Part shown: piece after piece, positions 53,520 through 62,361 of the stretch | Numbering within the stretch: the first letter of the stretch is position 1 | How the letters are laid out: the number at the start of each line of letters is the position of its first letter | Assembly: GCF_007004095.1 (NCBI RefSeq) | Contig: NZ_VHJK01000001.1 | Coordinates: 62,001 to 126,000, forward strand | From: Erythrobacter insulae | GTDB taxonomy: Bacteria; Pseudomonadota; Alphaproteobacteria; Sphingomonadales; Sphingomonadaceae | Length of the DNA: 64,000 nucleotides | Direction: 5' to 3' | Made by a program: the position numbers and the translations under genes | Notes under the pieces: model-generated | What the model saw: the letters and a program-made list of their open reading frames with translations, nothing else | The model's database searches: none | Told to the model about the DNA's origin: nothing

Positions 53520-55139
53520 TTATGCCTTGGCCAAAGCCTCGGCGATTAGTTTGCGGCTGTTCTCAACACCGTAAAGCGCGATAAAACTGCCCATACGCGG
53601 CCCTTGTTCACTGCCAAGCAGTGTTTCGTACAAGGCCCGGAACCAGTCACGCAGGTTTTCAAAGCCGAACTCTTCACGTTTGCCAATTTCATAGACTGCG
53701 GTCTGCAGCGTCTCCGCATCGGCATCGCTGGCGGCCCCTGCAAGCGCATCATCAAGCGCGCGCAAAGCCGCCGCCTCTGTTTCCGAAGGCGCGCGTTTGT
53801 TCAGCGTTGGAACAATGAAGTCACGAGTATAGGCGACCGCCGCATCAATCATGGCATCGACAGAAGGATCGTTAACCGGTTCGCCGAGATAGGTCGTCAG
53901 GTAATCTGATACATTTTCGGCGGTCGCTTCTGCGCCAAGGACGCTTGCAAGATTGAGCAAGAGGCCAAACGTCACAGGCACAGTGTCACCTGCTCCCGGA
54001 GCCTCGGGCCCCTCATGATGCTTGTTCGCGCGCAGCAAATGCCAAACCGGATTGCCCAATTGTTTATCGAGCGGTTGCTCCGCCAAACGTTCGCGGAATT
54101 GCCAGTAATCATCGACTGCGCGCGGGATCACGCCGGTATGCAATTGCTTTGCGCTTTTCGGATTAGGGAAGATGTAAAAGCCAAGGCTCTCTTGCGTCCC
54201 GTATTCCAGCCATTGCTCAATCGTCAGACCATTGCCTTTCGATTTTGAAATCTTCTCGCCTTTTTCATCGAGGAACAGCTCGTAAATCAGGCCCTCTGGC
54301 TTGTTACCGCCAAGCACACGCGCAATCTTGCCCGATTGCACGCCGGTATCGGTCAAATCCTTGCCGTACATTTCGTAATCGACGCCCAGAGCAACCCAGC
54401 GCATCGCAAAATCGACTTTCCATTGCAGCTTGGCCATGCCGCCAAGCGCACTTTGTTCGATCACGGTGCCGTCTTCATCGGTGAACCGGATTAGGCCGGA
54501 TTGCGCATCGACGATCTCTACCGGTACCTGAAGAACGACGCCGGTTGTCGGGCTGATCGGCATAATCGGCGAATATGTGGCGGCGCGTTCGGCGCGCAAT
54601 GTCGGCAGCATAATATCAAGAATGTCCTGATTATGCGCGAGCACATTTTTCAAAGCATCATCAAACGCGCCGGAATTGTACCGCTCGCTAGAAGCGACAA
54701 ATTCATAGTCGAAACCAAACCGGTCGAGAAACTCCCGCAGCATCGCATTGTTGTGATGCGCAAAGCTTTCATATTTTTCGAACGGGTCGGGAATTCGCGA
54801 AAGCGGCTTGCCAAGATTTTCGGTGAGCATCGCCTGATTGGGCAAATTGTCGGGCACCTTGCGCAGACCGTCCATATCGTCACTGAATGCGACCAGCCGG
54901 GTCGGCTGACCCGTCAACGCTTCATATGCGCGGCGAACAAACGTGGTGCGCAGCACTTCCTGGAATGTGCCGATATGCGGCAGGCCCGATGGTCCATATC
55001 CGGTTTCAAACAGCACGGGTTCGCCATCCGGTTTGCCCTTGCCATTCTTGCCGTTCAGCCGCTTTGCAAGGCGCTGAGCCTCCTGAAATGGCCATGCCTT
55101 GGAATTGCGAGCGGCGTCTTGGAGCGATGTATCTGTCAT
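53520..55139 (-). CDS. lysK: Class I lysyl-tRNA synthetase
   Basis: The product has 539 residues from the ATG at 55139; the frame is open for 60 codons upstream through hairpin repeats. It has class I signatures GPSGLPHIGTF (HIGH box) and KISKSKG (KMSKS box). It is unrelated to the class II LysS used by most bacteria; alphaproteobacteria and archaea commonly use this form. It charges tRNA-Lys. The upstream region contains two hairpins described separately, which could influence its expression. Confidence 0.96.
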   Translation of the reverse strand: MTDTSLQDAARNSKAWPFQEAQRLAKRLNGKNGKGKPDGEPVLFETGYGPSGLPHIGTFQEVLRTTFVRRAYEALTGQPTRLVAFSDDMDGLRKVPDNLPNQAMLTENLGKPLSRIPDPFEKYESFAHHNNAMLREFLDRFGFDYEFVASSERYNSGAFDDALKNVLAHNQDILDIMLPTLRAERAATYSPIMPISPTTGVVLQVPVEIVDAQSGLIRFTDEDGTVIEQSALGGMAKLQWKVDFAMRWVALGVDYEMYGKDLTDTGVQSGKIARVLGGNKPEGLIYELFLDEKGEKISKSKGNGLTIEQWLEYGTQESLGFYIFPNPKSAKQLHTGVIPRAVDDYWQFRERLAEQPLDKQLGNPVWHLLRANKHHEGPEAPGAGDTVPVTFGLLLNLASVLGAEATAENVSDYLTTYLGEPVNDPSVDAMIDAAVAYTRDFIVPTLNKRAPSETEAAALRALDDALAGAASDADAETLQTAVYEIGKREEFGFENLRDWFRALYETLLGSEQGPRMGSFIALYGVENSRKLIAEALAKA

Positions 55140-55215
55140 AGTGTGGCGGCTTTTATGGAAGGTTGGCGGGGTTGCAAGCGCGAAGACGATTTCCGGGCTG
55201 GCTACTGTAGGACCT

Positions 55216-55243
55216 GGGTGACATGTTGGAGAATGTGTCACCC
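55216..55243. repeat. Hairpin upstream of lysK, copy 1
   Basis: GGGTGACA at 55216-55223 pairs perfectly with TGTCACCC at 55236-55243; the loop begins TGTTGGA. The elements GGGTGACA and CATGTTGGA both recur in the second hairpin in the other order. Confidence 0.6.
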
Positions 55244-55283
55244 GTGCAAAAATTGCGTTTATATATGCAGGACAAGGGTTTGG

Positions 55284-55300
55284 CCCATGTTGGACATGGG
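55284..55300. repeat. Hairpin upstream of lysK, copy 2
   Basis: CCCATG at 55284-55289 pairs with CATGGG at 55295-55300 around the loop TTGGA, and is followed by TGACAC. It shares CATGTTGGA and GGGTGACA with copy 1. Confidence 0.55.
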
Positions 55301-55447
55301 TGACACTTTTCCAACTCAACTGCCGAATGATCGGGACGCGATTTCGGTTCCTGCCTATGGCAAAGGCGCGGTGTAGGACAGAAAAAGCTATGATCAGCAG
55401 AAACTTGCGCTTGCGGCGTGAGTTTAGCGCGATAATAGCAAACCAAG

Positions 55448-55819
55448 ATGCATTACAGATCGCGCTCTGTTCTACTCACGTTGATGCTGATGGCCATTGC
55501 CGTCCGCACCGTTTTCGGGGCGCCATGCTGCATAGATCAGGCTCAGGCCGCTCCGCTTGAAACGCACGCTGCCAAAAACAGCCACAGTCAATCGGCTGAA
55601 ACCGCGCAATCCGCCGATGATCCCTACAGCGATCACGCCGATAAGAACACGGCGAATCCGTGCTGCTCTGCATGCGGGCCAACGCTGCCGCCTGAAACGG
55701 CCTCCGCCAATGTTCCCATCGTGCCGCGCGCTGCGCCCGAGCCTGCACCCATCCGCGAGCTCGCAACGCGCCCGCCCTACCCCGCCTATAACGCTACGGG
55801 TCCGCCGCTCCTGATCTGA
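55448..55819 (+). CDS. Small secreted Cys-rich protein
   Basis: This 123-residue protein has a signal peptide of about 24 residues cleaved near VFGA. The mature part has APCCIDQAQ, a His/Ser/Asp-rich middle (SDHADKNTANPCCSACGPT) and a Pro-rich tail. The two Cys pairs plus His suggest metal binding, as in small periplasmic proteins of copper-responsive loci, but no family is firmly recognised. The remnant of a transporter gene follows in the same frame after its stop, suggesting the two were an operon before a deletion. Confidence 0.65.
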   Translation: MHYRSRSVLLTLMLMAIAVRTVFGAPCCIDQAQAAPLETHAAKNSHSQSAETAQSADDPYSDHADKNTANPCCSACGPTLPPETASANVPIVPRAAPEPAPIRELATRPPYPAYNATGPPLLI

Positions 55820-55840
55820 ACACCATTTTCAGATTTTCAG

Positions 55841-56011
55841 GGCGGAGAAACAATCACCGCATTTGCGGGCGTCAATTTTGCGGCAACAGGCGGCGCGCTG
55901 AAAGGCTGGCGCCTCGGTGTCGAGGGCGGTCTTCCTCTAATTCAGGATCTGAACGGCCCGCAAATGCCGACAGATTTCACGCTGACAACAGGCCTTCAAA
56001 AAGCCTTTTAA
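55841..56011 (+). pseudogene. C-terminal remnant of an outer-membrane transporter-like gene
   Basis: A 56-codon reading frame without its own start encodes GGETITAFAGVNFAATGG, then LKGWRLGVEGGLPLIQDLNG and the final TDFTLTTGLQKAF before TAA. The closing aromatic residue and the GLPLIQDLNGPQM pattern resemble the last strands of the phenol-degradation MetA-like / copper-locus transporter family. The rest of the gene is absent, replaced by the end of the Cys-rich gene about 20 bases away, so this is a deletion remnant. Confidence 0.65.
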
Positions 56012-56102
56012 CACGTTAGCCCTAGGGCATCCCCCCGCCTTAGGGTCGCATGAGAGGGGCAGCGCCGCAGCAATGCGTGCGTTGTCCCTCTTAGCTTTTG
56101 GG

Positions 56103-56726
56103 CTAGGCAAATACGCCGCTGCGTCTGATGCGCTGTGCGTCCTGAAATTTGTGCAGCAGTCCGGGGATCAAAAACAGATCCGTAAGTATCCAGAACAACC
56201 AGATACCCAATCCCAGCATTCCGATCTCAGGGACGATAATCAGCACGCAAAGTGATGTGAAAAATGTGCCCGTCTGAGCAAGCCCGCCTTTGGTGTCGCC
56301 GCAGTAAAAGCGGTGGGCGGAAACCTGCGCGAGGATAAACCAGAACAGATAAGCGATAACGACATGACGCTTTTTTGGCGGGCCGAAGACCTTGTCTATC
56401 AGGCCGCTATTTGGCCGATTTTTGGCCGATTGCCCCACTGGCGAGCTACGCCGGAACCCGGCCGCAAGCGGGCGGGCCGCGCGAGGCTCATCGGCCAGAT
56501 GATCAAATGTTGTCGAACGCGGCGCATTCGATCCGGACGGGCTAAAGCTGGTGGGGTTTAACCGGCGCGATTTGTTCGCTCTTTCAGACGCAATAAAGGC
56601 CTCGCGTCTGGCAGCCACTTCGTCTGCGGATGGCTGCGCTTGGCCGCCAAAGGTGGACGCGCTGCCGATGGCCGCATCCTGCGCCCCCGCCTCTTTGGCA
56701 GACATCCCCTTGCGTCCGAAACCCAT
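56103..56726 (-). CDS. TM2-domain membrane protein
   Basis: This 207-residue protein has an N-terminal 110 residues that are polar, Ala/Ser/Arg-rich and probably disordered, beginning MGFGRKGMSAKEAG. The C-terminal part is a TM2 domain: KKRHVVIAYLFWFILAQV, the HRFYCGDTKGGLAQ loop between helices, and GLGIWLFWILTDLFLIPGLL. TM2 proteins are small membrane proteins of unknown function. It starts next to, and is followed at distance by, the SnoaL-like gene on the same strand (upstream 61 bases). Confidence 0.87.
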   Translation of the reverse strand: MGFGRKGMSAKEAGAQDAAIGSASTFGGQAQPSADEVAARREAFIASERANKSRRLNPTSFSPSGSNAPRSTTFDHLADEPRAARPLAAGFRRSSPVGQSAKNRPNSGLIDKVFGPPKKRHVVIAYLFWFILAQVSAHRFYCGDTKGGLAQTGTFFTSLCVLIIVPEIGMLGLGIWLFWILTDLFLIPGLLHKFQDAQRIRRSGVFA

Positions 56727-56786
56727 AACCCCTCCAAAAATTCAGCAATCGTAATAGTTTGGAGGCGTCAAAATGCCTTTATCGCG

Positions 56787-57206
56787 TTACCCTTGCGTAT
56801 AAAGGCGGGTGATTTTTCCGTTCGTGACTTCATATTCGGAATAAGAACAGCAGACCTCGCTGCCGTCCGGAAAAATATACGCAATCGACAGGAACAGCAG
56901 ATCGCCGTTCATCCCGCTGCTGTCGACACGAATGGCGGGCGCACCTTGGACAAAATTGACGCGGTAGAGCGCGCTGATTTGCTGGTGACCGGTGGCCACA
57001 GTCACGCCGTTCAAATTGACGATCGCATCCGGCGCAAAAGTGCCAAGGAACCGCCCAAGATCGCCCGATCTGTAGGCATCAACATGCGCCTGAACCGCGC
57101 GGGCTGCGGATTGATCCTGCCCATTTTCGGGATTGTCTTCTTCAGCGCCGACCACAGGTGACGCGGTCAATATCGCAGCTGTAAAAATGATGTTTCGCAA
57201 TCGCAT
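56787..57206 (-). CDS. Secreted SnoaL/NTF2-like protein
   Basis: This 139-residue protein has a signal peptide cleaved near VVGA. The mature domain resembles the SnoaL-like/YybH NTF2 fold: ARAVQAHVDAYRSGDLGRF, then FAPDAIVNLNGVTVATGHQQI and the closing strand YSEYEVTNGKITRLYTQG. It has two adjacent Cys in EVCCSYSE. Such domains may bind or convert small ligands, but no catalytic set is evident. It lies 60 bases upstream of the TM2 gene on the same strand and is divergent from the helicase gene. Confidence 0.8.
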   Translation of the reverse strand: MRLRNIIFTAAILTASPVVGAEEDNPENGQDQSAARAVQAHVDAYRSGDLGRFLGTFAPDAIVNLNGVTVATGHQQISALYRVNFVQGAPAIRVDSSGMNGDLLFLSIAYIFPDGSEVCCSYSEYEVTNGKITRLYTQG

Positions 57207-57299
57207 GGTGCCGCCCGTTCATCCCGGTCTTTAAAAACTACCCAGAAGTGTCGCGTGCAATCGTTTACTTTTCGTGTGTCTTTACGCATTTGTCGGGAT

Positions 57300-60116
57300 G
57301 TGAGCGACGCCCCTTTCCCTCCTTCAAGCCCGGCTGCCGCACCGGTGCCCTTGCCCGCCTTGCATGCCAATCACGGCGGCAACTGGCTGCGATCCCCCAC
57401 GGGAAGCACCGGGGCTGTGTCAAAAGGCGATGCGATCATGGCGGCATCGGACACGCCGGTCCTGATCCTGAATGCGCCGCTGGTCGCCAATCGGCTGGGT
57501 TATCCCGATCTGTCCGGCCTTGATCTGCTGGAACTGTTCGCGTTTGTGCATCCGGCCCGGTTTTGCGTGCCGACCCCGCGCGGTCTGGCGCAGGCCTTGG
57601 GAATAGACGAACCTGAAAACGACGAGCATGTACCCGGATTTCTGCAACGCGCAGCGGGCGCGATGATTGCGGCATGTGAAGATCCCGAATGGTTTGAGCG
57701 ACAAGGCGCCTGGAGCACTTTGCAGACGATGGAACGGCTGCGCTGGCCATGGGCACAGGTGCTGAAACCGCATATTGCCAAGCCTGAGCGCGCCGAAAAA
57801 TGGCTGTTCGCGGCACTGCCTGAATGGGACGAAGCACCCGAACGCGGATCACCGCGTCAGGTTGAATTGCCCAATGACGATGTCCTGGCGCAGCTCGATC
57901 ATCTTACCGGAGCCGGATCGGAAAAACGCCAAGGCCAGCGAGATTACGCGCAAAACACCGCGCGAATTTTTGCTCCGCGTGACCAGCGCGAATTGCCGCA
58001 TGTTGCGCTGGCGCAGGCGGGTACGGGTATCGGCAAGACGCTTGGCTATCTTGCGCCTGCATCGCTGTGGTCGGCGGCCTCGGGCGGCACTGTCTGGGTG
58101 TCAACCTTTACCAAGAACCTGCAACGCCAATTGCGCACTGAAAGCCGCAGAGCATGGCCGGCAAAGCGGCCCGACAACACCCCGCCGGTTGTTGTGCGCA
58201 AAGGGCGCGAAAACTATCTCTGCCTGCTTAATCTGGAAGATGCGCTGCAAGGCGGATTTGCCGGACGCCCTGCAATCCTCGCTCAGCTTGTTGCGCGCTG
58301 GGCGGCGTTCACCCGCGATGGCGATATGATCGGCGGGGATTTGCCCGGCTGGCTCGGCACGCTGTTCCGCAAACGCGGTATCGCGGCGCTGACCGACCAA
58401 CGCGGAGAGTGTATCTATGCCGGGTGCCCGCATTACCGGAAATGCTTTATCGAACGCGCCGCCCGCGACAGCGCGCAGGCTGATCTCGTCATTGCCAACC
58501 ACGCGCTTGTCATGGTCAACGCAGCGCGGGGCCGCGACCATGCGCAGCGCCCGACGCGTTTGATCTTTGACGAGGGCCACCATGTCTTCGAAGCTGCGGA
58601 TTCGACTTTTGCAGCGACCCTTTCCGGACAAGAAGCGATCGAACTGCGCCGCTGGATCATGGGGCCTGAACGCAAAAACAGAGGGCGCCGCCGTGGACTT
58701 GCCGCGCGCCTTGCCGATGTCGCCAGCTATGATGACGCAGGCGGCGAGGCGATAGAGGACGCATGCGAGGCTGGAGCGGCCTTACCCGGCGAAGGCTGGC
58801 TGCAACGCCTGGTCGAAAACGAACCCTCCGGCCCGCTAGAGAAGCTGCTGGCGACTGTGCGCGGCGCGACATATGCGCGCGATGAAAGCGGCGGACAAGA
58901 AGCGGGTTACGGTATCGAAACCGAAGCAGGCGGATTGCCCGGCGACGTGATCGAAGCCGCGACCGCCGCGGCAGAGGCGCTGGCCGCGATCCGCACGCCC
59001 CTGATCCGGCTGGGCGGCCGTTTGGAAGCGATCATGACCGATCCGCCCGACTGGCTCGATGGTCAAGGCCGCGCCCGCATCGAAGGCGCGCGTTTCGCGC
59101 TGCAATGGCGGGTTGATCTGATCGCAGCTTGGGAGGCTTTGCTGGCGCGTCTTGGCGGTCCTGCGGACCCGGAATTTGTCGACTGGCTGGCGGTTGACCG
59201 GTCGGACGCGCGCGAATTTGACGTGGCCATCCATCGCCGCTGGCTCGACCCGATGAAGCCTTTTGCAAAGGTGGTGCTGGAGCCTGCGCATGGGGTGATG
59301 CTGACCAGTGCAACACTGACCGACAGGATTGGTTCGCAGGCAGGCGATGCCCAAGAGACAAAATGGGAAAGCGCAATCGCAAGATCGGGCGCGGCCCATG
59401 TCGAGGCGCAGCCGATGTTGTCCGCTGCGCAAAGCCCGTTTGATTATGCCGCCCGCGCCGAAGTGCTGATTATCACGGATGTGAAAAAAGGCGACCTGCC
59501 GGGCCTTGCGGGTGCCTATGCGCGCATTATCGAGGCATCCGAAGGCGGCGTACTGGGCCTGTTCACCGCGATCCGCCGGATGCGCGCGGTGCATGGCCGC
59601 ATTGCCGACCGGCTCGCGCGTGAAGGCCTGCCGATTTACGCGCAGCATGTTGACCCGATCGACACCGGCACGCTGGTTGATATTTTCCGCGATGATCCGC
59701 GCGCCAGCCTGCTCGGCACCGATGCCTTGCGCGACGGGGTCGATGTGCCGGGGCGTTCGCTGCGCTGTGTCGCATTGGAAGCGGTGCCGTGGCCGCGCCC
59801 GGATATTCTGCACAAGGCCCGCCGCGCGGCCTCCGGTGCAGGCGGACAATATGATGACCGGATTATCCGCGCACGATTGGCGCAGGCATTTGGGCGGCTG
59901 ATCCGAAACAAGGATGATCACGGCCATTTCGTCGTTCTGTCCTCCGCATTTCCAAGCCGGCTTTTGACCGCCTTTCCCGATGGCACCGCCATCCACCGTG
60001 TCACTTTGGACGAGGCATTGGAGCGCATAAAAACCGGTCTAATCGGCGAACGCGCACCGAAGCCGGTCGAAACCGATGGCCATGCGGACCTGGAACCGCC
60101 AGACTGGATGCCATGA
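57300..60116 (+). CDS. DinG/XPD-like ATP-dependent DNA helicase with Fe-S domain
   Basis: The product has about 938 residues from a GTG at 57300 (MSDAPFPPSS); another GTG at 57345 and one at 57255 are in frame. Walker A is AGTGIGKTLGYLAPA, and the DEAH-type box reads FDEGHHVFEA. Four Cys (in ENYLCLLN and ECIYAGCPHYRKCF) form a likely [4Fe-4S] cluster between motifs, as in DinG and XPD. The C-terminal helicase half has RDGVDVPGRSLRCVALEAVP and QAFGRLIRNKDDHG. It unwinds forked or R-loop DNA in repair. It overlaps the AraC gene by four bases. Confidence 0.88.
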   Translation: MSDAPFPPSSPAAAPVPLPALHANHGGNWLRSPTGSTGAVSKGDAIMAASDTPVLILNAPLVANRLGYPDLSGLDLLELFAFVHPARFCVPTPRGLAQALGIDEPENDEHVPGFLQRAAGAMIAACEDPEWFERQGAWSTLQTMERLRWPWAQVLKPHIAKPERAEKWLFAALPEWDEAPERGSPRQVELPNDDVLAQLDHLTGAGSEKRQGQRDYAQNTARIFAPRDQRELPHVALAQAGTGIGKTLGYLAPASLWSAASGGTVWVSTFTKNLQRQLRTESRRAWPAKRPDNTPPVVVRKGRENYLCLLNLEDALQGGFAGRPAILAQLVARWAAFTRDGDMIGGDLPGWLGTLFRKRGIAALTDQRGECIYAGCPHYRKCFIERAARDSAQADLVIANHALVMVNAARGRDHAQRPTRLIFDEGHHVFEAADSTFAATLSGQEAIELRRWIMGPERKNRGRRRGLAARLADVASYDDAGGEAIEDACEAGAALPGEGWLQRLVENEPSGPLEKLLATVRGATYARDESGGQEAGYGIETEAGGLPGDVIEAATAAAEALAAIRTPLIRLGGRLEAIMTDPPDWLDGQGRARIEGARFALQWRVDLIAAWEALLARLGGPADPEFVDWLAVDRSDAREFDVAIHRRWLDPMKPFAKVVLEPAHGVMLTSATLTDRIGSQAGDAQETKWESAIARSGAAHVEAQPMLSAAQSPFDYAARAEVLIITDVKKGDLPGLAGAYARIIEASEGGVLGLFTAIRRMRAVHGRIADRLAREGLPIYAQHVDPIDTGTLVDIFRDDPRASLLGTDALRDGVDVPGRSLRCVALEAVPWPRPDILHKARRAASGAGGQYDDRIIRARLAQAFGRLIRNKDDHGHFVVLSSAFPSRLLTAFPDGTAIHRVTLDEALERIKTGLIGERAPKPVETDGHADLEPPDWMP

Positions 60117-61195
60117 TCGAAAACTGGGTCTTTCTGGTCAGAGTGATGACCATCGGCAGCGGCCTGACGCTGATTGCGATGGTCGTCGCCAGCGAAGTGC
60201 GGCTGGCGATCAGAGTGCCGTTGATCGGTATGCTGATTGGCGTGATCGGGTACCTGTTGAATTCAACCCCGCTGATGACATCGAATGGGCCAATGGACCC
60301 GTGGATCGATCTGGTCTCGCTTTCGTCTCCATTCTGGATCTGGCTGTTTGCCCGCCGTCTGTTTGAGCGCGAACCGGAACAGCGAGTTATGCTGGGCGCG
60401 GCTGCGGCGATGCTGCTTGGGTGGTTTTTGTCCAATTTCGTGCCCGTCACAGGGCTTACGGGCTTTATCTTGCTGCATCTGGTTGCGCTTGCCCTGATCG
60501 CTGATCTGGTTCGGGTGGGCATTTTCGAACGCGTAGATGATCTGGTCGAACAGCGCCGCATCGTGCGATTGTGGCTACCGTTGCTTGTTGCGGCGCAGGC
60601 CGGTCAAATCCTGATCGTGGAATTGCTTGAATTGTTTTCGGATGTAGACAGCGGGTATCCGCCTGCTTCGTTGTTTAATTCGGTAATTATTCTGCTGATC
60701 ATGCTGTTCGCCGCGCTTGCCCTGTTTCGCACGCAGCCCGATCTGCTACCCTCCGAAGAGGAACAAGGCACCCCGCCAGAGGATCTGCCGCAGCCGCTTG
60801 ACCTGACACCGTCAGAACAGGTGCTGCATGACAAATTAAAAGCCGCGATGTCACAAGGCGCGTATCGCGAGCTTGGGCTGACTATTACGGTTCTTGCAGA
60901 CCATCTCGATACGCCCGAGCACCGATTGCGCGCGCTTATCAATCGCCGCCTCGGTCACCGCAATTTCTCGGCGTTCCTTAACCGGCACCGCATTGCCGAA
61001 GCACGCGAAAAACTGTCCAGCCCAGACGATGTCGATCTGCCGGTGCTGACCATTGCGATGGATTTGGGTTACAATTCGCTGCCGACATTTAATCGGGCAT
61101 TCCGCTCTGAAACAGGCACAACTCCCAGCGAATTCAGACGTTTGGCCTTTTCCGATAGCGAGGAGGTCTGGGCAGACACCGCTGGTCAAAACTGA
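60113..61195 (+). CDS. Membrane-anchored AraC-family transcriptional regulator
   Basis: This 360-residue protein has an N-terminal membrane domain of about six to seven hydrophobic segments (residues 1-205). The linker is acidic and Pro-rich, and the C-terminal AraC helix-turn-helix pair includes LGLTITVLADHLDTPEHRLR and LTIAMDLGYNSLPTFNRAFRSETGTTPSEFR (given as LTIAMDLGYNSLPTFNRAFR and TGTTPSEFR). It probably senses a membrane or envelope signal and regulates DNA directly. Its ATG overlaps the helicase stop (ATGA), and a fatty acid hydroxylase gene follows 105 bases later, a possible target. Confidence 0.9.
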   Translation: MIENWVFLVRVMTIGSGLTLIAMVVASEVRLAIRVPLIGMLIGVIGYLLNSTPLMTSNGPMDPWIDLVSLSSPFWIWLFARRLFEREPEQRVMLGAAAAMLLGWFLSNFVPVTGLTGFILLHLVALALIADLVRVGIFERVDDLVEQRRIVRLWLPLLVAAQAGQILIVELLELFSDVDSGYPPASLFNSVIILLIMLFAALALFRTQPDLLPSEEEQGTPPEDLPQPLDLTPSEQVLHDKLKAAMSQGAYRELGLTITVLADHLDTPEHRLRALINRRLGHRNFSAFLNRHRIAEAREKLSSPDDVDLPVLTIAMDLGYNSLPTFNRAFRSETGTTPSEFRRLAFSDSEEVWADTAGQN

Positions 61196-61300
61196 AAAAG
61201 CATGAGCATTTTCAGAAATGATGCGGATTGTGCAGGAGCGCGAAGAGCTTTGTGATAGCTTCGAGCATAAAGCGGACATCAACCGCTCAGGAGATGCGCC

Positions 61301-62170
61301 GTGACGAATTTAGTGTCAGCACCAGAACAGACTGCAACATTTGCAGCCGCACTTGACCGTGTGGGCGAACACTTCTTGAAGGTGATCTGGTTTGATGGCG
61401 GGCGCTATCTGATCGCGGCGGGCGTGCTCACGCTATTCCTGCTGGTGTTCAAAACATGGGCGACCAACCGCCGCATCCAGCGCGCGAAAAAGGCAAGCGC
61501 TGCGGATTATCGCCGCGAGGTGCTATCTTCAGGGCGCACCATACTGGTGTTTGCAGTGACAACTCTCGCGACGCTGGTCGGGCGCGAAATGGGTGTAATC
61601 AACTTTCACCTCGATAATCCGGCATTGCTTACGATTGCATGGCAGTTTGCCCTGATGGTTCTGGTGCATGATGCCTATTTCTATTGGCTTCACCGCGGCA
61701 TGCATTCCAAGGCGTTGTTCAAGACAACACACATGCATCACCACAAATCGCGCACGCCCACCCCGTGGACAGCCTACAGCTTCGCCAGCACGGAGGCGTT
61801 TCTGGAGGCGGCCTATGTGCCATTATTCCTGCTGATTACGAGCCAGCTGGGCATGTCCTATGCAGGCTATGCGATCCTGTTCTTCCTGTGGCACCAGATC
61901 ATCCGCAACGTGATGGCCCATGCTGGCAGCGAGCTCTTTCCAGCGGGCTGGGTCGATCACCCACTCACCAGCTGGATCAGCACCACGACCCATCACGATC
62001 TGCATCATTCCTCGGGCCACAATTACGGGTTCTATTTCACGTGGTGGGACAAGATGATGGGCACCGAACATCCGCGTTACAAAGAAGAGTTTCGTAAGAA
62101 CGCAAAGCCGCTGATCATGTTTGGTCGTCCGGTTGCATCTGCAGATACAGCCGCCCGCGAAAACGCGTAA
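61301..62170 (+). CDS. Sterol desaturase / fatty acid hydroxylase superfamily protein
   Basis: This 289-residue protein starts at a GTG at 61301 with CAGGAG upstream. Four or so TM segments and the His boxes of the di-iron family are present: HDAYFYWLHRGMH, HMHHHKSRTPTP, and TTHHDLHHSSGHN with the later MGTEH. It inserts a hydroxyl or double bond in a lipid or carotenoid chain in the membrane. The substrate, for example a fatty acid, is unknown. An AraC regulator lies upstream. Confidence 0.92.
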   Translation: MTNLVSAPEQTATFAAALDRVGEHFLKVIWFDGGRYLIAAGVLTLFLLVFKTWATNRRIQRAKKASAADYRREVLSSGRTILVFAVTTLATLVGREMGVINFHLDNPALLTIAWQFALMVLVHDAYFYWLHRGMHSKALFKTTHMHHHKSRTPTPWTAYSFASTEAFLEAAYVPLFLLITSQLGMSYAGYAILFFLWHQIIRNVMAHAGSELFPAGWVDHPLTSWISTTTHHDLHHSSGHNYGFYFTWWDKMMGTEHPRYKEEFRKNAKPLIMFGRPVASADTAARENA

Positions 62171-62218
62171 CTTCGATCACCAGTCCCCAGCGGCCCGCGC
62201 ACTCCTCGCGCAGGTCAA

Positions 62219-62266
62219 GCGGCAGTCTTGATGATGCCCTCCACAGGCGCATCATGAGACTGCCGC
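62219..62266. terminator. Long hairpin after the hydroxylase gene
   Basis: The arm 62219-62239 (GCGGCAGTCTTGATGATG...) pairs with 62246-62266 (...GCATCATGAGACTGCCGC) with a few mismatches around a six-base loop. There is no T-run, so it may be a factor-independent attenuator, a processing site or a repeat; it lies 49 bases after the hydroxylase stop. Confidence 0.55.
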
Positions 62267-62361
62267 ATTTGCTTTACACGGCGGGGTATATCGTGCTGAA
62301 GGGATCCGGATGGCGCGCCGCGCTATGGTGGCATTATTTTAGCGGAGAACCACGCGGGTGA
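62254..62361 (+). CDS. Possible 35-residue small protein coupled to sixA
   Basis: An open frame from the ATG at 62254 reads MRLPHLLYTAGYIVLKGSGW and ends EPRG before a TGA at 62359-62361 that overlaps the GTG start of sixA (GTGA). The peptide is basic and hydrophobic. Its ATG lies inside the hairpin arm and there is no clear ribosome site, so it may be chance. Confidence 0.25.
   Translation: MRLPHLLYTAGYIVLKGSGWRAALWWHYFSGEPRG

Larger units (their letters stand above)
55140..55447. other. Repeat-rich gap between lysK and the Cys-rich protein
   Basis: This stretch of about 308 bases holds two hairpins with shared motifs (55216-55243 and 55284-55300) and two TGTAGGAC octamers at 55206 and 55372. 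No believable gene or tRNA was found in it. It must contain the promoters for lysK and the divergent gene. Confidence 0.6.
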
